The notes under the pieces were generated by a model that worked only from the letters and a program-made list of their open reading frames with translations, ran no database searches and had not been told where the DNA came from. The position numbers and the translations under genes were made by a program. Below, piece by piece: positions 10,269 to 21,037 of a DNA stretch of 64,000 nt (position 1 is its first letter; every line of letters starts with the position of its first letter). Source of the stretch: Lepidodermella squamata (taxonomy: Eukaryota; Gastrotricha). The DNA lies in the NCBI GenBank assembly GCA_047495785.1, contig JBLDXI010000009.1, forward strand, positions 4,588,001-4,652,000, written 5' to 3'.

Positions 10269-10837
10269 AAAACTATTCGTTAAATAACACTTAATATCAT
10301 GAATTATCTTCAAATTCACTGCTATAGCAAATACGCTTGATTATTGGTTTAGCAGGACGAATTTTTGGCAAAAACAACTACTGAAAGGAGGGAAATGAGT
10401 GCAAACCTATCCCTAGGACAATAAGTGAATTGCTGTCAGCTCGCAACCGTAGACCATAGATTCAATGGTCAGAAAACAGGTCAGGGAACTCGAGGTTTCA
10501 AATGTTCTCATTCTTCTGGGCACCATCACCTATAGACCCTTGCGAGGGGTGAATAACTTCGCGAGACATTCAAGGCTTTGTTAGAGTTTAAGATTTCAAG
10601 GATGAAAACTGAAGAAACAGAGGTGATTACGCAGCACAGCAGCATCATTTCAGTCGAACGATGTCATGAGTTCTTCACGTCAAACGTCAGAGGCCTTGAC
10701 CATTCTTGATCTTACCTCCTTACTTTCCCAGTTTTTTCAGTTTTTGAATTTAATTTCCTTATTTTCGGGATTTATTAAAAAGAAATGTCGACTTGACCAT
10801 TCACAAATACATGAACACCTGGAACTGAAGGTCAAAT
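10269..10837. other. Intergenic, no gene seen
   Basis: Spacer between the promoter of precursor 2 and the 3' end of the Cys-loop receptor gene. Confidence 0.4.
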
Positions 10838-13448
10838 TCAAGTCTGCCCTGCGGCCATGTTGCAGATATTGTCTCGCGCGTCCAGGTAAATCAGCGGCAG
10901 GAACAGAAAACCAGGAATAACTGCCGCCAACGTTGCACATACGGCAAAGGTTATAACGTCAATCTTATACGCCAATTCCTTCCAAAGACGAGAGTTCCTT
11001 GCTCTGAAACCGAGACTCAACTTCGATGGGACCCCTCGATTGCGTCTCGGCATCCATTTCGGTTGCGCGTTACTCTTCGAAAATTGTTGCGATAGGCCGG
11101 AATGTTCGAGCACTAGCAGTCGGTGTTCAGATATTCTCTCTGAGTCGCGAACACTTAGACCGACGGGCGCTGGACTGGAGCCGAAAAGAGTTCGCAAGGA
11201 TCTTTCACGACGCCGCCGAAAGTAGCTTGCGAACTTGAAACCAGCATTACGAGGCCTTTGGCCGCTATATCGAGCCGCTCGAACTTGATCAAGTGTATCG
11301 CCTGAAACCACGCCCGAGCCTAGGACAGCTCTTTCGTAGGCTGCAGTACCGAGACGTTGCCTAGCCACAGCGCAAGTGTAAGATAAGCGGCGAGGTAGCT
11401 CGGCCCCACTACTCGTTCGAGGAGACTGGACCTAAATAATGTTAATCGAAGTTAATATTTTTTAAAATTCATGAATTCATGGAAGAATTGAATAGTTTTC
11501 AGTATTCTCTGAATACGACTGAAATTCCCTGACATTTGTATATTTTTCGACCGATCAGAAGAAGGTATGACTTCGACTAAACCATATCGACTAACTTTCA
11601 TTATCATCACGTCAAGACTCACCTGGTTACCTCCCGAGCGACGCTGTGCTTGGTAAAACTGGTTCTCAGCATGAATAGCTTCAGCAAGGGGTGAGACTGG
11701 CGAATCGAGCAGAACACTTCGAGTCTTTTGATTGGCGTAGCATACAGCAGTCGGTCGTCGAAGTGCAATCGGTGGCGAATCAGGCGCCCGCCGACCAACC
11801 GGTTCCTCGGTATCACTCGAGTGGCGAGGCGGCCCATCGCCGCTGCTGTCTTCCCGATCGAGATTTAGCACGTCTTCGTTCGCATCTTGATCGGGCATCT
11901 CACGCCACACGATGGGGATGGGGCGCATCAAACGCACTAAAAAGCGAGGGGGCGGGAGGCGTTGCGTCGTTAGCAACCGCTCTACAGCAACAGATTCGAA
12001 TATTCCAACAGCAGACAGCACGATCAGCGCGATGATGTACTTAGACAATGCCGTAACCGCGTCAGATGTTTTCGGCTACGACAAAACGGATATTCGTTCT
12101 ACTGGAAATTTGTTTCATTTTCACACTCACCATTTCCTCTGTTACAATAGTTTGAAACACGACCAAGGTCAGCAAATTAGTTGTACCGAACCCAATACGA
12201 TCTGCAGTTGTGTCTTGGGACGAAATAATGAACACTGACATTTGAATCATCGATAGCGTGGCACATGGGAAGATCAAGTTAATGATGTAAAACGTCGACT
12301 TTCGCTTCACGGAAATGTCGAAGCGCAATCGCGTGAACGTCTCATTCGTGAAATACGTGTGGTCGTAAGTCTATTTGACAGAAAAATCACGTTTTTAAAA
12401 CCAATGCACCAGTAATAAGCCTGCTGATGACGCAGGTTGAAAGGTGCAAGCGGCGAGTTCACTTACCGTAGCCTTCCACTGGCAAATTGTCCACAATTGC
12501 GAGACGAAAGATGTATCAAGCTGAAAGAAGAAAGTAAAAACGAAGTCTTTCCCAAGGCTTCTTGAAGAAAACTCACCAGCAACTCACTGGTCCCATCAAA
12601 TGTCATTGACGAACTATCAAGCGACCATGATTCGAATTCCAGTGAACATTTTTGGTAGTCGAAAGGAAACGTCACCAGTTTCAAATCACACCATGTTCGA
12701 GCCGTGCCCGTCGGAACATACTTGAGGGAGCCATCACTCGAAACTCGAACATTGAACCGATTGTCCCTTGTAATTGAGTACAAATGATCCGCGGAATTCG
12801 TCATCTGAGAGAAAAATCAGATGTTAATAACTAACATGAGTTAAAGAGTCAAATTACCGCAATATCAGGCAGGCCAACTTGATCAGGGTCAAGGGATAGG
12901 TACGTTATGTTAGCGTACTGTTTCGGGTCCCATTGTAACCTTTTATCCTGCCATTCGATGAAAAGGGCAATGACCGACTCGAAAATGCCCTCCTTTTCCA
13001 CTGTCGATTTGACCTTGATCAATAACACATCCATATGAACAATCAACGGCTTGACAATCTGCGCAGCTTTGTGGTAGTTTGAGAACAGCCTCCTAATCAA
13101 AGCCGTTGAAATGCCACTATGAGCTATCGTTGCGTTGTAATCAGACGCATTTCTCAAAGCGGATGCTTTTGAACTGACCGAGGGGTCTGATGCAGCTAAT
13201 GGAGTCTCCTCGGTCATCATTAGATCGTCCTCATAAAACTGGTTAGGCACGGGACGCTCGCCCAAAATCAGCCCGTTGGAAAGAGACGACGACGCGGACG
13301 CGGAGTTGCCGAAGTTAGTCTGGCGGCTCGAGTCAGGGCCCTTGAATGAGTTTGAAGAAGCTGCTGAAGGGACCAGGCCTGCTCTTAACATGCATTCGAC
13401 GCTCACCATTGGCAGCAGAAAAATTATTATAGATAGGTTTATCGCCAT
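10838..13448 (-). CDS. Cys-loop ligand-gated ion channel subunit (nicotinic-receptor-like, non-alpha)
   Basis: Six exons, all phase 0: 13448-12858, 12804-12577, about 12520-12468, about 12370-12131, about 12075-11622, and about 11430-10838. Introns are mostly near 50 nt. Pentameric neurotransmitter-gated channel subunit. Exon 1 gives a signal peptide, a long Ser-rich insert and the WQDKRLQWDP motif. Exon 2 holds the Cys-loop (C, 13 residues, C; CDLKLVTFPFDYQKC). Exon 4 carries M1 and M2 (TNLLTLVVFQTIVTEEM). Exon 5 carries M3 (YIIALIVLSAVGIFES) and a long intracellular loop. The last exon carries M4 (VITFAVCATLAAVIPGFLFL). Loop C lacks the vicinal Cys pair, so it is a non-alpha-type subunit. 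Asp near the inner end of M2 fits a cation channel, but that is inference. Confidence 0.85.
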
Positions 13449-14398
13449 TTCAGCGGAATATACCTATCGTTAAAACTTTGAATTGCTATCGTTGAAAAAT
13501 ATGTCTTATTTCGTTTTACTTATCGACTTATACTTGCGGAGTTGAGTTTGTTGCGCGAATGCGTGCATGCGCGGTGGCTAATCAGTGATCGGCTTGGGCG
13601 TGCTAATTAGCCGCAAGTGGGGTTCGCATATTGCGCGTAGTTAAATTTGAATAAAAATAACAGCTATAATGATAATAATCAAATATCGCTAGTTTAGCGT
13701 CCAACTGAGTCTTAGTGTATTCCCACTGGTCTATTTTAGTAAGTAAGAACGGATACATCAGTGAGAAATGAATATGAGAACCAATCAGCAGTCCTGAATT
13801 TAGGCTTAATTGACTGATCGATACTCGAAGCGATAATGGTAGAGTTGTTTCTGGAATGCGCCGCAACGTTTTTGTTTACGCACTACCTGAATCGTATCGC
13901 AATCTGAGGCAATAACTCAATTGCCGATAACCAGCAGACACATGGAGCTGATCATATGTGCGTAATCCGTACTCACGAGCGTCCCACATTTTTTTAGAAG
14001 ACGCTAAAAATAAATCCGTTCATTTTTTGTAATCGAAAAATGCAATCCGCCCGGATTTTGTCTGCATTTAATGAATGACTTCCAGGCTCTTCAGTCAACG
14101 CGTAATTTATTGCTAGCGGCATGAAATCTATATTCATCTTGAACAGCACTTCGCTTTACATTCGCCAAGCGCCAGAATGAAAGTTATATATATATAGACT
14201 GGATAAAGAGATAAAATCCGAACGTCCGTTGAATGTGTCCAGGCCAGCCATTGCAATTTTATTATTAGCAGGAATGAAACTATGACTCTGACGAGGAATT
14301 TTTGTGTTTCATCAGATATCATCTGCTGTGGAATCGTAGAATATTCGCTCTTCGATTGTCTCATATACTTTTTCACAACGCCGTAATAGAGGAGGGAG

Positions 14399-15293
14399 CC
14401 CTAATTTCGGCCACTTCCTAAATTCGGCCGCCGGCCGAAATTTGGACACGAAGTGCTGTGCAGCAGTTTTATTTGCACGCAATTCAAGAAATTTGCATTG
14501 TTGAGCCCATCTGTTTCATGATTTTTCAAGCACGTGATCGCAAAAAAATAATTCTAAATGCGAGCGCGAGCGGGCTTATGTCGCTTCTCGAGTGCTCTGT
14601 TACCGCTACTTTACAGGTATAATTGACCTGAAACTGGCTCCTTAAAATGTACTGCTTTCACCTCAATAATTACCAGCTAAACGCCAGCTTCATTTTGGTG
14701 TAAAATATTCCATCTAAAACCGCCCAGGTGAAGAGATTCAGAGGGCTAATTTTAGGGTTTTTGAGGGTTCGATTCCAAAGATTAGCAGTCACTAGGGGAA
14801 TTGAATTCGGGAAAACAAAATCGATACTCTCGTTCTACAGGAGACAAGGGATTTTTTAGATATTTTTCCAGAATTTTAGAAAGTCAACCGCAGTTAGGCT
14901 ATAGGTAGAAAACAAGTTATCAAACTTGTACCTGTCAAAACAAGTTTGAGTTTCAGGCATCACGTCGTCAAGGAAAAGCTCACAGGTGAAGCAACTAAGG
15001 CGGTTTTTATAGCCAGCTTTTTGAGACGAATCTAACGATACCAAACTTAAGGCATTAGTGTACCTGGATGAGGTGGCCGAAATTAGGGCACCCCGCTCCC
15101 TAATTCCGGCCGGGTGTCTGGGTGACTAAAAAATTAGCCATAAATCAAGGAAAAATCGTCCGGACTTGCGGAAAGCGGCATTCGATACCCTAAGAACTCG
15201 TCTTTTATTTTGCTTCTGCCGAATATTTTCTAAAAATTCACCTGGATGGCAAAGTAGGAAAAACCTGAAAAGCGGCCGAAATTAGGGCGGGGT
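14399..15293. repeat. Repeat element with GGCCGAAATTAGGGC inverted termini
   Basis: CCCTAATTTCGGCC near 14399 is inverted at 15273-15288 (GGCCGAAATTAGGGC), with another inverted copy at 15079-15094 followed by a CCCTAATTCCGGCC. A GGCCGCCGGCC palindrome lies near the left end. Looks like a non-autonomous DNA element, perhaps two nested copies. No transposase seen. Confidence 0.5.
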
Positions 15294-15804
15294 GCTCTAA
15301 TCAAACGGGAAAAATTAAAAATTAAAAACACACCATAGAGAAAAAAAATTTTCTCTATGAAACACACATTTGTTAATCCCAGATTACAAGCGATAACATA
15401 CTTCGATATCATTAACCACATCTTATGCTTCCCCCGCCTCTCAGCGGAAATCCCCGCATTTGGGCCGCAGAAAGCAGTAGCCTCAAAAAATCACGTGTGC
15501 TATATCATGTTGCCTCACGTATTCGCTTTTTATTGTCGCTGGTGTCATGTAACAGAGCAGTCGTCTCGTCCGTTTATGAGGCAATTTACCTAAGCTTATA
15601 TCCAATATCTCATAAGCTTATCCAATCGTTTTCCGGTGGCTGAGAAAAAAATGGGTTGGACGTCACTTACTGAAAATATCACAAACTTAGCTCACTCAAT
15701 CGCAAAATCAATTTCTCCCTAGGCCACCAAAAGAACATAGAATTTTCGCGCGCGCTAAATTCTTAACTGATCGATTTTTTCATTTTTCACGCACGAAATT
15801 CAAG

Positions 15805-16006
15805 TACAGTGTGGTCTGATACTACTGCAGGGAGCGAAGTTCATTCGTCTTTTTAATGAGGAGTTTGGAAAAATTGAAGAATTTGAAGAGTTGTTTCCAT
15901 GGAAAAGATCGATGTCGCAATTCATGAAACTCTTCAATATTTCCAAGCTTCTTATTAAATAGATGAATGAACTTCGCTCTCTGCAGTAGTTTCAGACCAA
16001 ACTGTA
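15805..16006. mobile_element. Mariner/Tc1-like MITE, copy 1
   Basis: TA target-site dinucleotides at both ends and terminal inverted repeats starting CAGTGTGGTCTGA (left) and CAGTTTGGTCTGAAAC (right, reverse). The interior is itself palindromic (ATGAACTTCG near both ends; TTTAATGAGGAG in the left half). About 200 bp, no coding capacity. Confidence 0.7.
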
Positions 16007-17520
16007 TACTCATACTACGACTTATATCACCTTGAATTCTCATATTTTGCCAGAGACCATTCAAGCCGAGTTGGTCTGTTGACTGCTCATTATTCTCAAT
16101 ATACAAGATTTAATTCATTTGAGTATACTCATGTTCTATAAACAAAGTAGCTGCCGGCCTTGGAAGGTTAAAAGTGTTTGCTTATGAACAAGACTGATTT
16201 TCGTCGGAAAAGATTGCAATTATTAGGGTAAAGTGACTTAATTTTGCAAAAAACTGGTCACAGATTTTTGAAGCCATCGATATCGAAGGCCCTCGGTCAT
16301 AGAGAGCTCTTCTTTTGCCAGTAGGTGCCTTGGGTATTGAACTAAATAGCCCCAAAAGGAAATTTTCAAAAAGCTCACATTGTGGCGCTACACCTGTCGC
16401 AAACAATCGCGCCACCGCTTTTGTAATTAAGGGCAATTGCCCCAATTATGCAACGCATTTCGACTTTTCGTCCTAAACTGTAAACGTGGTCAAATTTCAG
16501 CCAATTTTTCTGGAATCAAAAAGTTTATGGTCAAACAAAGGCCGCAGAATACGTTGGTCATGTTTAAAATCATTGCTTGTTAGTAACAAACTGGTTAGCA
16601 GAATATCCGATTTGTAAATCTGAGTGAAACTGGAAGCACGAATGCCCTCATAATTACAGAGAGCTTAAAATGTTTAGCGTCTGCGCGCTTTCCGAATGTT
16701 CCTACTTCCGACTAAACAGAATTCGAGGTCTGAATTTGCCATATCTCAGTCATATTTCAGGTCGAATATGAAAGGAAAGAAATAAGTCGCAAGAAGACAG
16801 CATTAACAAGCAGTAAGGTATCAGATCAATGTTACCCTCTGATCCAACCTCTAGCAAGCAGCGGAAATACGCAATAAAAACACGAATAACGAAATAACGA
16901 GACGCATTTTCCGGTTATGCACTGTGTGGCGGTGCGGTCATGTGGTCGCGAAAGTTTGAAAAAAATTAGCCATAAAACCACTTGATGATTCATCTGGGTC
17001 ACTATGCACAACCCGGACCACAAAGTGGCTTCCTGCGATTTTGGAATGGTTAGGTTGATATTAATCATGTTAATGATTAATGATTAATGTCATGCTAAGA
17101 AGTTTGCCGTGTCACACCGCGAACCGCGTGGGAAAATGATGAAATGAAAGTAGGGCAGCAACGGGCCAACGTCAGCGGAAATATTTCTCTCCAATCAAGG
17201 GCACACTTTCTCTAATATTTTGGAAATCTGCCCGAATTTCCAGTCACCTGAAAAATAGAGACATTTCAATGCTGTTAATTAGGCACGCTCGCAAGAGAAT
17301 TTCCCGACTCCCAGCGCTCGCTCAGCAACATTCATCCCCAACTGTGTGTCGTGAGACAATTCGAAAGAATGCCATTGCGCAATATCATTAGTCTGGAGAG
17401 TGCGAGACGCAAAAAATAATTGCTACAAACGTGGAAAATTAGCGAATGAACCGGCGATAAAAACACAGCCTAATTGAAGTCACGCGACATCATGATGGTC
17501 TGAATGGTGCAGAATTTTCG

Positions 17521-17527
17521 TATAAAA
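17521..17527 (+). promoter_or_regulatory. TATA box of GABA-B-like receptor 1
   Basis: TATAAAA 41 nt upstream of the ATG at 17562, preceded by CG. Confidence 0.4.
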
Positions 17528-17561
17528 ACCTGCAAATTATGTTATTCTCATTTTTCAAAAA

Positions 17562-20081
17562 ATGATTTTCTTCGTACTCATCCTTGCATTCGTTTCTCTA
17601 AGCCACGGTCAGGTCGTCGTTACGACATCTAATAACTTGCAAGATCAGCCTAGAATATCTATACCAGTGCTGATTCCTATCTCCAGCAGCCAACAACGAG
17701 ATGGCAAGCTATGTCGAGCCGCGATGGAGTACGTGATGACGAAGATAAACAACGAAATGGATGACATATTGCCGAACTACAACGTCGAAGCGAGAATCGT
17801 GGACGAAGGCAACGGCGCCCCGGCAATTCAAACTATATCGAACTATGGCAGGAACGTTCTCAGGATCCGAAATGCCACAATGAAAGAAGTATTCCCATCT
17901 CCTGTTTTCGTTGGACCGATATCTGGAGCTGGATGCCAACGGGTCGCTGCATTCGCCCATCATTACGACTTGACTGGTGTCACATTTGGATGTACTCAAC
18001 TGTCTATTACTGGAAACAGGCGAGTTTATCCGAATATGTATCGAATACGAATTCCACAGGAGTTGGTAAGCTTCCCGAGGCTCAAATTCATCACAGAAAT
18101 AGGCAACTGGTCTCAAATCGCCATTATCGTGAATGCGTCCAGCCCTTCAGATTTCGAGCTATCCGCCCAGTTTCAAAGGGACAGCCGGAAAGCTGGCGTG
18201 AAGGTTGCATGGTATAATGCTGCCCTTTTCTTAGACGAAACTCTACTCCAAAGCCTGAAAGACAGCGAATCTCGAATAATTGTCCTGGGAATGACTTCAA
18301 TTGACAACACTCTCATGTTCTTCTGCGAAGCTTTCCGATTTGGAATAACTGGGTCCAAGTATATTTTCATCGCTGTGATCAGCGCCTATTCGAATCCTTA
18401 CGTTCTACCAGAGACAATTTACGACGGATGCTCGCGAGATACTGTAATCGAGCAGCTGAAGTACACTTATTGGATCGGGTCTTTATTCTCCGGCTTGGCA
18501 AGTGAGAATAAGGCCATTTCGAAACTTGGGATCAACATGACACAGTTCGATGCAGAGTTCGCTCAAAATATGACGATAACCGCGGATTATGAAAGGCGTC
18601 ATTCTTGTGCAGACGCGATGCTCCAAGCCGTCCTAACTCTTGACGAGTCGGAAAAGAACCTGAACAAAATCGGTCTCACCCTCAGTCAATTCGTCGAGAA
18701 TTCGGCAGAAATCATGAGAATCGTGAACGAGACTGCCTCGAAAATGGAGTACTCTGGCTTCCGCATTGGTTTGCAGAAATACTCGGAGCGACTTGAGGTC
18801 GACTATGAGCCGCAATATGTAGCCTACTGGTCTCCCGAGAGATCGTTCCATGCGACTCATCGAATTGTAAGAACTCGTTACGCTCCACTAGATGATATTC
18901 GCAGCTACAAAATGGAGCAAATTGTGAAGCCAAAGTGGAAAACAACGAATAAACAGCCACCAAGGGACGAACCCCCAGCGCTGAGGTACATCGAAGATTT
19001 CATACCGATCGAGGGCTTCGGCGTGATTGTCGCGATGGTATGCTTTCTGAGCCCGATTCAGATCCAGCTTATCATCCAAATGTTTTGGTCGTGCAATAAT
19101 TTGAAATTCAAAGCTCTACTCCCTATCAGCAGAGTCATTTTTCTCATAAGCTGCCTCAGTCTTAATACTTCTGCTGTACTGTTCGCCTCAACTCATTTCC
19201 CTGTGGTGAGGCAGCTTGGAATCTGTTATTCCAAGTTCGTTCTAGCTGCGTTCGGCATAACAGGTTGCATGGCGTTCCTTCTCGGAAAACTCGGCATTGC
19301 CTACAAGCGATTTCACAAAGATGCCGTGAAAATGGCAAAGCAAAAGAAGCAAATAAACCCGCCGACTGTAGCCGTCAAAAAGGCAGCAACGGCACCGATG
19401 AGGGCGGCTATCAACCGAAAAATAATCCAAATCAACGCGCGGATCAGCCGTGGCAGTAGCCAGTGGAGTAAGACCAAAAAGCAAGAAATGATGGTTTCAT
19501 CGATCGTCCTAGCTTTTATACTAGCTGATGTCATCTTTCTAATTTCTTGGTTCAAGATTGACATTGTTCAAATTGTATTCCGCCTGGTATCTCAGGATAT
19601 GACCTACGATGAAACTGCGGATAATTACTTCAAACACGTTATAAGAATTTGCTTCTCAGAAAGTGACAGCGAATGGCTGGTCGGCCTCGGGGCCATTGAT
19701 CTATTTATCAGCGGGGCTGGAATGTTTTTGGCCTACACTTTGAAGGTAGTCGCCTCTCAATTTCGAAGCGAAAATTATGGCGATTTACAATTTGTTAGAA
19801 TTTCCATGCTTATCAGCTCTACAATCCTATTTGTCGGAGCTTTTCTTATTGGTGTGATGCCAATCGATGGATTGTCGAAAAGTATGATTGCATCTTTCTC
19901 CCTTCTAATTATGTCAGGTTCCGTTACATTAATATTATTCTACAATGTCATTGTGTGGAATGTTCAGTTTCTATTCATGGTAGTGACAAGGCCGTTTAGA
20001 CCCTCTGAGCATTCGATTAGCAGTTTTACGCAAAGTCCACTACCCGTGTCATACCATGCAACGGAGCCTCCTCGAAATTGA
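17562..20081 (+). CDS. GABA-B-like class C GPCR, paralogue 1
   Basis: Intronless, 839 aa. Signal peptide (MIFFVLILAFVSLSHG), then a bilobed periplasmic-binding-type extracellular domain (about residues 30-455) with the family start RDGKLCRAA. The conserved DYERRHSCADAM motif seen in all the paralogues lies near residue 343. Seven hydrophobic segments lie between about residues 485 and 810. There is no Cys-rich linker between ligand domain and membrane, so it resembles GABA-B receptors rather than mGlu or taste class C receptors. A basic loop follows TM3 (KKQINPPTVAVKKAATAP). No kinase or cyclase domain, which excludes ANP-receptor guanylate cyclases. The ligand is unknown. Confidence 0.85.
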   Translation: MIFFVLILAFVSLSHGQVVVTTSNNLQDQPRISIPVLIPISSSQQRDGKLCRAAMEYVMTKINNEMDDILPNYNVEARIVDEGNGAPAIQTISNYGRNVLRIRNATMKEVFPSPVFVGPISGAGCQRVAAFAHHYDLTGVTFGCTQLSITGNRRVYPNMYRIRIPQELVSFPRLKFITEIGNWSQIAIIVNASSPSDFELSAQFQRDSRKAGVKVAWYNAALFLDETLLQSLKDSESRIIVLGMTSIDNTLMFFCEAFRFGITGSKYIFIAVISAYSNPYVLPETIYDGCSRDTVIEQLKYTYWIGSLFSGLASENKAISKLGINMTQFDAEFAQNMTITADYERRHSCADAMLQAVLTLDESEKNLNKIGLTLSQFVENSAEIMRIVNETASKMEYSGFRIGLQKYSERLEVDYEPQYVAYWSPERSFHATHRIVRTRYAPLDDIRSYKMEQIVKPKWKTTNKQPPRDEPPALRYIEDFIPIEGFGVIVAMVCFLSPIQIQLIIQMFWSCNNLKFKALLPISRVIFLISCLSLNTSAVLFASTHFPVVRQLGICYSKFVLAAFGITGCMAFLLGKLGIAYKRFHKDAVKMAKQKKQINPPTVAVKKAATAPMRAAINRKIIQINARISRGSSQWSKTKKQEMMVSSIVLAFILADVIFLISWFKIDIVQIVFRLVSQDMTYDETADNYFKHVIRICFSESDSEWLVGLGAIDLFISGAGMFLAYTLKVVASQFRSENYGDLQFVRISMLISSTILFVGAFLIGVMPIDGLSKSMIASFSLLIMSGSVTLILFYNVIVWNVQFLFMVVTRPFRPSEHSISSFTQSPLPVSYHATEPPRN

Positions 20082-20178
20082 ACATCAAAACATTAACTTG
20101 CTTTTATTGAATGAAAATGTAAATTATATCAAATTGTAAAAATAAATAGGAATCATGTGAAGTTATGCAAGTCTTTGT

Positions 20179-20730
20179 TCACTCAACTTTTACCACTGGC
20201 CTGATTTTAACTGCTGATTTTGTCTGCTTCTTTGCAGCTTGTGATTTCCATAGCGACAGGTCTGAATCAGCTGGCATGGCAGTGATTTTCTCTACGGCTT
20301 GTTTAGCCTGCTTAGCTTTCCTTCTCTGCCTCACGTTCGCAGCTTGATTAGCCTGCTGGTCGGTTTTGATTGGCAATTCGATTGGACGTTGGATGCTTTT
20401 CAACGCTGGAATGGCTGGCTTTGATTCACCAGACGTTTTCGCAGCTAATTTCTTTCCGCCTTGCTGACCAAACGTAACTTTCTTGCCATTAGGGGATTCC
20501 TCTTTAGATTCTGACATCGGTCGAGGTTTGTTGCTGTGAGACTTTGACAGCATCAGAGGGACGCATGATGTTGGCGATGGCGTCATAACCTTCCGGCTAA
20601 TCGTCTTAACATCATCGAGATAGTCATCCGCCGTCAAGTTCCAAATGAGGCCGCAGATGAAGGCGACGAGAAAAACGATAGCAAGAGCAACCGCAACTGT
20701 GTTGATGATGAAGTCTACGTCGAGTGTCAT
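20179..20730 (-). CDS. Small single-span membrane protein with basic cytoplasmic tail
   Basis: 183 aa, intronless. A short acidic N-terminus leads into one membrane segment (about residues 7-32, IINTVAVALAIVFLVAFICGL). A Ser/Pro/Lys-rich hydrophilic tail ends in Ala/Lys repeats (RRKAKQAKQA). No known domain recognised. It converges on GABA-B-like receptor 1, with about 100 nt between the two stop codons and an AATAAA near 20142 for the receptor. An accessory role is possible only by position. Codon structure and the long open frame support a real gene. Confidence 0.6.
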   Translation of the reverse strand: MTLDVDFIINTVAVALAIVFLVAFICGLIWNLTADDYLDDVKTISRKVMTPSPTSCVPLMLSKSHSNKPRPMSESKEESPNGKKVTFGQQGGKKLAAKTSGESKPAIPALKSIQRPIELPIKTDQQANQAANVRQRRKAKQAKQAVEKITAMPADSDLSLWKSQAAKKQTKSAVKIRPVVKVE

Positions 20731-21037
20731 TTTTTACTTTGCTTCAAGAAAATAGTTTTGTAAGGTTTGCTTGAAGGCAAACGTGGGGCCTTTGTTTTAT
20801 GCAGGGTTCCATGGTGACGTAGCGCTGCGCCGCTCGACGCTTCGATCGCCTTGCCACTAGCACCAACAATTCGTCACGTTTTGAATCAGGCGATGCTAAA
20901 TTATTCATACAATTTTCTTGTTAGAAGTGTATAGTCGCTAATAGAATTTCGGAGAAAACATCGCACCGGCGAATTTTATCGAGCAGGCTTAGAAGAAATG
21001 TCTCGAAGCAACAGGTATTTTTAATGCGAATTAAGTA
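20731..21037. other. Short intergenic spacer, no gene seen
   Basis: Contains the promoter side of the small membrane-protein gene and the 3' side of GABA-B-like receptor 2. No distinct motif. Confidence 0.4.

Larger units (their letters stand above)
13449..17520. other. Intergenic region with several MITE-like repeats
   Basis: No gene I can support. Apart from the two elements listed separately, it is AT-rich sequence with scattered short open frames (for example 14134-14376 and 16182-16445, both minus) that show no motifs. Confidence 0.5.

Noticed and set aside
17562-20081. Receptor guanylate cyclase (the ligand domain resembles the ANF-receptor fold)
   Set aside because: Seven membrane spans follow and there is no kinase-homology or cyclase domain.
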